A program made the translations under genes and the position numbers. A stretch of DNA of 64,000 bases from positions 94,796 through 158,795 of the forward strand of contig JASANE010030200.1 of the NCBI GenBank assembly GCA_030248225.1. The letters are read 5' to 3'. The notes beneath the pieces were generated by a model. It saw only the letters and a program-made list of their open reading frames with translations, was not told the DNA's origin and did not search any database. Below are positions 58,632 to 64,000 of this stretch, in pieces. Origin of the DNA: Trileptium ribeirensis. Its lineage: Eukaryota; Nematoda; Enoplea; Enoplida; Thoracostomopsidae. Position 1 is the stretch's first letter, and the number at the start of each line of letters is the position of its first letter.

Positions 58632-60479
58632 CGCCCGAGGTGCACGGGTTGATTTTGGCACCACGATGGAATAATTGGACTCTCGATGTGTGGTATCCGG
58701 TCGACCCTAAATAAATTCGATGGTAACATGTGCATTTATAAAATTTGAATGTGTGCATAAAGAAATGTTTTGTCGTAATTCATGTTTTATTTTATATGCG
58801 TGAAAGAGTGTAGTACCGCGTGCCCAGATGGCTCGGGGTAGCATACGGAATTTTCAAGTGAAAATCTAGGGGGAGAACTTTGGTAACATTTTTTAACCTC
58901 GAGAACCCATCGGCATGCGGTCGCGGAATAACTGAACTAAGGAATAAGGTGAGACACCCAAGTTTCAGGAAAGAAAGGCGACCGAACCTGCCTAAAACGT
59001 CATTTTATAAGGGTCTACTTTAAAGCAAAATTCTACTAAATTTTGCTATTTAAGGCCAGGCGGGCCTATCAATTTGTCATAAGGGATTCACTAGGCTTGT
59101 AAATGGTGGGTTCGGGTCAATTTATCTCTTACTCGTAAGTACTTAGGGACCCCTAATTAAGCGTTTAAACCCCCAACTTTCAACGGCTCAGAGCTAAACC
59201 AAAAGTGCCAAAACTCCCCAATTTTTCAAGCTCGATACCTCCAAAGTATCTTACCCTAACTATCTAACCGAAAACCGGGGCCACTTAACTTAACCGGTCC
59301 GCACAGGACCCTGATAACCCTCTCGGGACACCAAAAATTTCCTGTTTTAACCCACAAAAAGGCCTCTAACAGGCCACCTATTGGTCCTACATTTAAAATT
59401 GTATTTTTATCAGTAGGCGACCAGCCAGGGCATGAACCTGGCCCAGCCCTCGGCCGCCTACTATTCTCCGTTGGCTCGCAATCGTCAAGAACGCGTCCAA
59501 ATGTTAATGCAATTTCGGCGCCATGAGCGCTCGTATAATTTTCCTCTCAGAAAATGCCTCGCCGACCAGCGCGAGGTTTCGCTGTTTACGCTGGCCGTTG
59601 GGTTGTCTGCTATATATGGCCGTTTTGAGTTGACAACAGCTAGGGCCTCGTTGCTGAGTGTTTTATGTGGCTAGCGGCAGTGTTATTGTTGTTGGTATAT
59701 ATATATGTGCGGCAGATGTTTAAGTTTAGTTTTCACATTTCATCGTGTATATGTAGAAGCTTTGAAGTGGCGGGCGATTTTAAAATTTTAAAATTCTTGG
59801 CAATCGTAGTAGAAGGGGGCAAGCTCGGAGTATAAAAGAAAAAAGCCCGATGCAGCGTCGGAGCCAGTCGAGTTCTAGCACAGACCAAGTGGTCTGTTTT
59901 TGGTTTTAGGCGGCTGCCGCCGTTTGTTTCAAAGTTTAGAAGTTTTCTTTTCGGGTTTTCGTTTCTGTTTACCTGCTTTCCCAAGGGTGTCTCCCACTGT
60001 GTAGCACAGGACGGAGCCCCTTGGCGATCTTTCTAGCTTTCAAATTGAGTAGCAAGGACTGCCCTTGCGGGTGCGGGTGTGTCCAAAGGATGCACCATGC
60101 TCCCGTAAGTGCAGTCCCAATAAACCAAGAAAATTGCACGCTGAAGGGTCCTCAAAATTTAAAGTCTCGACTGGTTCCCCGCTCGCCGGGTCGCCATTTT
60201 GTTTTAGACCCGGGGGGCGAATTTTTAGTGATGTGAAAGGGTTAAGGGAATAAGGAATACACACGGGGAAGGGGGAAGGACATAGGGACACGGGAGGGTT
60301 AAGGTGTTTGAAATAGGAAACTAGCAGCGTGTTGACCTGGAGGCAGCCGCTAAAGCAAATGAGGATTGAGCGTGAGTGTAAGTTAGTGCTAGGCCACCCC
60401 GTCAAAATTACGAGCATTTAATCCCTGAGCGTTTCACTTAAGCGTTCCCGTCAAGTCTTCTCAAAGGCCCAGTCTTCCA
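58632..60479. other. No recognised gene; possible TATA-type promoter
   Basis: The best promoter-like element is TATAAAAG at 59831-59838 with a CAGTC initiator-like site about 33 bp downstream, in a G/C-rich context resembling an LTR or housekeeping promoter. The frame 59432-59674 (+) encodes a basic 80-residue peptide with no known domain. The TA-rich stretch at 59695-59708 is a short microsatellite. Confidence 0.35.
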
Positions 60480-61394
60480 GGCCGTTTTAGACACGGTAGA
60501 AGACTGTAACAATTTTCATCAAACAGTTTAGGACTCCGCCGCAAATTGGCATTATGAAACCATTCTAAGTTTTCAAGCGACCTTTCAAAACAATGGAGCC
60601 TCTTTCGACTAGTGCTCCATCCGTGCTCGCTTTCGAATGAGTGGTTTGAGACGAGTTAAGCTATAAAAATTTTATCAAGGTAACTCCAGGTCACACGACT
60701 TAAAGACCCAGCATCGGGAAGTAGAGCGAGCGGTCCGCTCGGAACGGACGCAGTCATTTGCACGCGTGGAGCAGCCTAAAGGAAATTAATAACGGAACCC
60801 CTGACGCTAGCCCCAGAAAACTGAGCTTCTACTCTGAGATTTGTCTCGCTCCGAATAAAAATTTTAGTCCACTAGCCCAACAAATCCAGACGGGTCTCAG
60901 GCCGTTTAGACACGGTAGAGCACCCCGTCACGTATTTTTACAATAAAACAATCACCGATGGGTCGATGCGGCCGCTCCATAGGGAGTGACGTATCAGGAC
61001 CTTTCGTGTGTTGTCCCCATTTCTCACGATTTTGCAAATCTATCATTCTAATCATGCAGGGGTATCCGAAGTGTTTTTAAGCTTAAATCACAACTTCTCT
61101 TTCGGTACTCAAACTGAGCAATTCGTTGAGGGTGCGGCAGCGCGCGCCCTATCCATGCTCGCAAATGACTGCGGCCTCCAGCTAAATCAAAGGCGCTCGG
61201 AGAGGAGCATGACCAAAACAGGAAACGAGACGGAGTCAGCTGCAGCGTATAGTCAAGTCAAATTTTAAGACAATTCTTGCGCTCGCACCCGTTAGCCGAG
61301 CGATAACCCTGAGGAGGACACAAAGCAACGACCGCCCAACATTTCAGCAAAGGAAAGCCTATCGGCGCGGACCCATAAACCGTTTAGGCACGGT
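60480..61394 (+). repeat. Three copies of a CCGTTT(A)GACACGGTAGA hairpin motif
   Basis: CCGTTTTAGACACGGTAGA at 60482-60500, CCGTTTAGACACGGTAGAG at 60902-60920 and CCGTTTAGGCACGGTG at 61380-61395, about 420 and 478 bp apart. Each can fold as CCGT/ACGG. Flanking sequence is only weakly similar, so this may be a very diverged tandem repeat of roughly 450 bp. Frames here are without domains. Confidence 0.5.
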
Positions 61395-62159
61395 GGGTTT
61401 CGGCATAGCGCCGTGTTTTCAAGTCATTTCATCAATTTGCAAAGTCTTGAAAAGCACACAAAACTCGGGGGACGCGGCAGCGCCTCCCCTCCTGACAAAG
61501 GCCCACGTTTTTACCTGACCCTGGCGCAGGCTTATCTTTCAATTATAACTTAGCAATTCCGGAGATCCGCAGCTGACATCCGGACTCAGCGAAACAGTCA
61601 TCAAAAGGATAAGGTATAGATAGGAGAGCGGTTAACGACAAGAGTGTGTGAACAGTGGTAGTCCAGGAGCGCTTACGATTGCCCCCCCACAACCGAAATG
61701 AAAGGAGATGGTCGGAGGAATGTTGTCGAGAGAGAACGCGCGTCCCCAAGGTATATAAATTGTGGGGCGGGTCGGGCCGATTTTCCACGGACCCCAAATC
61801 GGGCGTCGAGTCGAATAAGATTCACATCACCGCGTGCCTGCATACATATGGTACACTGCGTGGTACCCATTTGAACTATTGTGTAGATATCTAGTTGTAA
61901 TTACAGTAAAGTGTGTGCATTGCATTACGAAAATAAAATGTTGGCGTGTTCAATGAGTCCTTCAGGCGATATGTTGTCATTTATACTGCTAGTTTATCAT
62001 TAGGAGTTCAACCGGTCGCGTGACTGTGAGGTCGAAATCATAGGCAAAATAATGTGGTAGGCGCTCTCGCGAACCAATCAGGTTTTACCCAGTAAGAAAT
62101 AGGTAATAGCCTTGGACTAAAATAAGAAATTTCACCACCATTCAGGATTATGATTTAAA
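61395..62159. other. No recognised gene
   Basis: A TATATAA at 61752-61758 is promoter-like but isolated. Nothing else is recognised. Confidence 0.3.
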
Positions 62160-62690
62160 TCGGAATGAGGGAAAGGCGAGTCAGCCTTATTACCTGTGAG
62201 CAGGCTTAGGGGCTGACTCTCCCTCAGGGGGACCTTCGTACCACTAGATACGTGGGCCAAAATAGGGGCCAGGCCGAACACCCTGGTTAACCCGCCGGCA
62301 GCCTGCTAAGCTAAGCGGTTCCCTTAGGTCATCGCATAGATCACCGGGGAGTCGTGGAAGCCGGGGTTGTCCGGGCACCACACCAAGGAAAATGGTGGTG
62401 CAGCTGGGATCCCTTAGGGCCAGAACTGGTCCTAGTACATATAATTAAGTGGGGGCCACGCCGTGAGAAGCGTCTATAAATTTCCTGCTTAGGAGAGTTC
62501 CATTTATCTTCATTTCCAAATTACTCGACCTGGGACCTCTCGCACCCCATCAACCGGCATACTGTCTGGAGAAACTAACCCTTCTTAATCGATGAGAGTG
62601 ATTAGCAAAGGTTACGATCTAGCAACTAGAATATTTAGGAAATTAGGATGAACCTAACCACCCTCACCCTGCGAGGTGAGATAATTGCCA
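62160..62690 (+). ncRNA. Stem-loop-rich segment, candidate structured RNA
   Basis: 62166-62226: TGAGGGA + GAGTCAGCC pairs with GGCTGACTC + TCCCTCA (16 bp, a 5-nt bulge AAGGC on the left strand), enclosing a smaller CCTG-TGAG-CAGG hairpin. 62375-62401: stem GCACCAC/GTGGTGC. 62415-62434: TAGGGCCAG-AA-CTGGTCCTA (one G-T). 62663-62680: CTCACC-CTGCGA-GGTGAG. GC content is visibly above the surroundings. No known RNA family (tRNA, snRNA, rRNA) is recognised; a transposon-derived hairpin array is the main alternative. Confidence 0.45.
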
Positions 62691-64000
62691 TAATTGTCTA
62701 TACTGTTGAGGTTATAACCAGGCGGGCCCGCGCACCCTGGGGTCTGGCGTTGGCGCTGTAGGGATTTTCTAATGAGCTAAAAGCTTACTCGTCTGAGAGG
62801 GAGAGTAAATTTTGGGGACTCCCAAAAATGGGTTGTTTTCGATAGGGAGCAACATTTAAGCGTTGGGCAGGCTGGAGTGCGCGGGCTCGGGATGACATGT
62901 TGGAACAGGAATGAAGAGCCGACCCGTACAGGAGAGCAGATGTGCACTGGCTTGTGGTGACTGATGCGTTTGGACGTCGATTATAATAAAGGGCTCAGAG
63001 CCACTGTTTCAGATTTAACTCTGCTCGGCTACTATTGCTCAAAGTTACTATTGTTTATACGGTTACTACTGGACGATAAAAAATTTGTAATATTCGTCGG
63101 CGGAATCGTTGTCACTGACTGGTAATTCAACTAATAGAGGCCTTATTGCCGTGTTTCGAAACTATATTGACCGGAAGTACGACTTGGTGTCTGATATTGA
63201 CTTGCAAGGGACGATTTATACACTTCCCTGTGGACTCTGTGTATTGGCTGGGACAGTATCGAGCGCGGTCGTCTTGAACAGTCGTCGTCCGCCGTGCTAT
63301 TTGTGGCGTTATCGATATCTGGTCGACAGCGATATTTGGTGGCTACGTTATCTTGAATACGTCAACTACGTAGCAGTCTGGACATTGATACGTTCACCCA
63401 TCGAGTGCAAGGTTTCGGAGTTCCTGTTGAGAGTCGGGACAACCGAAGTATAACGTACAATCGCAGCGAGCCCCCAGGTCGTGCATCGTCTGTTCAATTG
63501 TGCCAAATTCGGAGCCGAACTGCCGTGAACACAACACTTGTCGGCGAACTATTAGAACAATGGTCAGTAAATGATTTTAAAGTATAGTGTTTTGTAGTTT
63601 AGATGCTTTTATAAATATCATTGTTTCGCAATTGATTATGCGCAATTATTTTTCGTTCTGTCCGCTTGTACCTTGTAGGGTTAATCATAAACTGTTGAAG
63701 CTGGTGGTATTCGTTTAAAATTTATCGCACGTACCTCTAAACTGAAAATCTACTAGGTTTTGGGAGTTTCTTGGTAACATTGTGAGAGTTCTTGTTTGAA
63801 CCGCTTTCTATGCAGATTTCCCAGAAGACGATTGAGTTGACTGTGGTCGGCTAGGTCAATTGAATACACCGGTCTTATTAGCTGTCTGGCCAAACAGTAA
63901 GTAAAGTTCACTGGACCTAAGCGATAAGGCATCACGAGCAGATACAGGAATTGTTGGGTGGTATCCTGTAGTGCTAACGTAGGTGCCTGGATAATCAAAG
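62691..64000. other. Right edge, no recognised gene
   Basis: Frames 63109-63453 (+) and 63753-63998 (-) are open but carry no domain I recognise, and their codon use does not stand out. AATAAAGGGCTCAGAGCC near 62986 resembles the poly(A) end of a transcript or LTR but lacks a partner in the window. Confidence 0.35.

Noticed and set aside
1..64000. CRISPR arrays, bacterial operons or ribosome-binding sites
   Set aside because: Introns, animal-type transposons and eukaryotic gene families show this is a eukaryotic genome; the tandem repeats lack the repeat-spacer pattern of CRISPR.
1..64000. tRNA or rRNA genes
   Set aside because: No cloverleaf with A/B boxes (TRGYNNA...GGTTCGANTCC) or rRNA core sequence was noticed by eye; a covariance-model scan would be needed to be sure.

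Overview
The window looks like nuclear DNA of an animal, most likely an arthropod or other invertebrate. It is AT-rich and has GT-AG introns. The genes are sparse, multi-exon and long-introned. The mobile elements are typical animal types: a Bel/Pao LTR retrotransposon, hAT-, Tc1/mariner-, pogo- and piggyBac-like DNA elements, and an RNase H-bearing LINE. The species cannot be named from the sequence. Most long open frames here are chance frames.

Two genes can be read with confidence, both on the + strand. The first is the 3' part of UBE2G1, a class III ubiquitin-conjugating E2: three exons at 6786-6840, 16500-16623 and 19223-19306, with matching splice phases. Its 5' exons were not found and probably lie left of the window. 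Its 9.7-kb intron is full of tandem repeats, hairpin repeats and transposon remnants. The second is DNAJC28, a J-domain plus DUF1992 protein: four phase-consistent exons at 47771-48064, 49901-50108, 51613-51892 and 54275-54616. Its first exon, carrying the start of the J domain, was not found.

Region by region: 1-6.8 kb has no recognised gene but holds a 1.0-kb non-autonomous hAT-like element with an 8-bp target duplication. 6.8-19.3 kb is UBE2G1. 20.4-23.5 kb holds two copies of a tandem-structured repeat (a third lies in the UBE2G1 intron), one split by a 1.1-kb DNA transposon with a clean 6-bp target duplication. 23.86-30.03 kb is a nearly full-span Bel/Pao element on the - strand with near-identical 696-bp LTRs and target duplication CCGCT, but a deleted and frameshifted interior. 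32.1-33.2 kb is a decayed Tc1/mariner-type transposase. 34-41.5 kb shows nothing recognisable.

41.48-49.09 kb is anomalous. A 210-bp tract without a single T abuts a 7.4-kb nested palindrome carrying four copies, in alternating orientation, of the DNAJC28 J-domain exon and two of a LINE 3' end. The central copies are full of homopolymer errors. An assembly or long-read artefact is at least as likely as a real rearrangement. The right arm joins collinearly to the rest of DNAJC28 and is taken as authentic.

49.1-54.6 kb is the rest of DNAJC28. Its third intron begins with three decaying tandem copies of the preceding exon end together with the splice donor. 58 kb has a piggyBac-like N-terminal remnant. 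62.16-62.68 kb is unusually rich in long stem-loops and may encode a structured RNA.

The most unusual signals are the tandem exon/donor copies in DNAJC28, the roughly 45-bp minisatellite at 13.8-14.2 kb whose units each form a hairpin with switching base pairs, the nested palindrome with its T-free border, and the stem-loop-rich segment at 62 kb.
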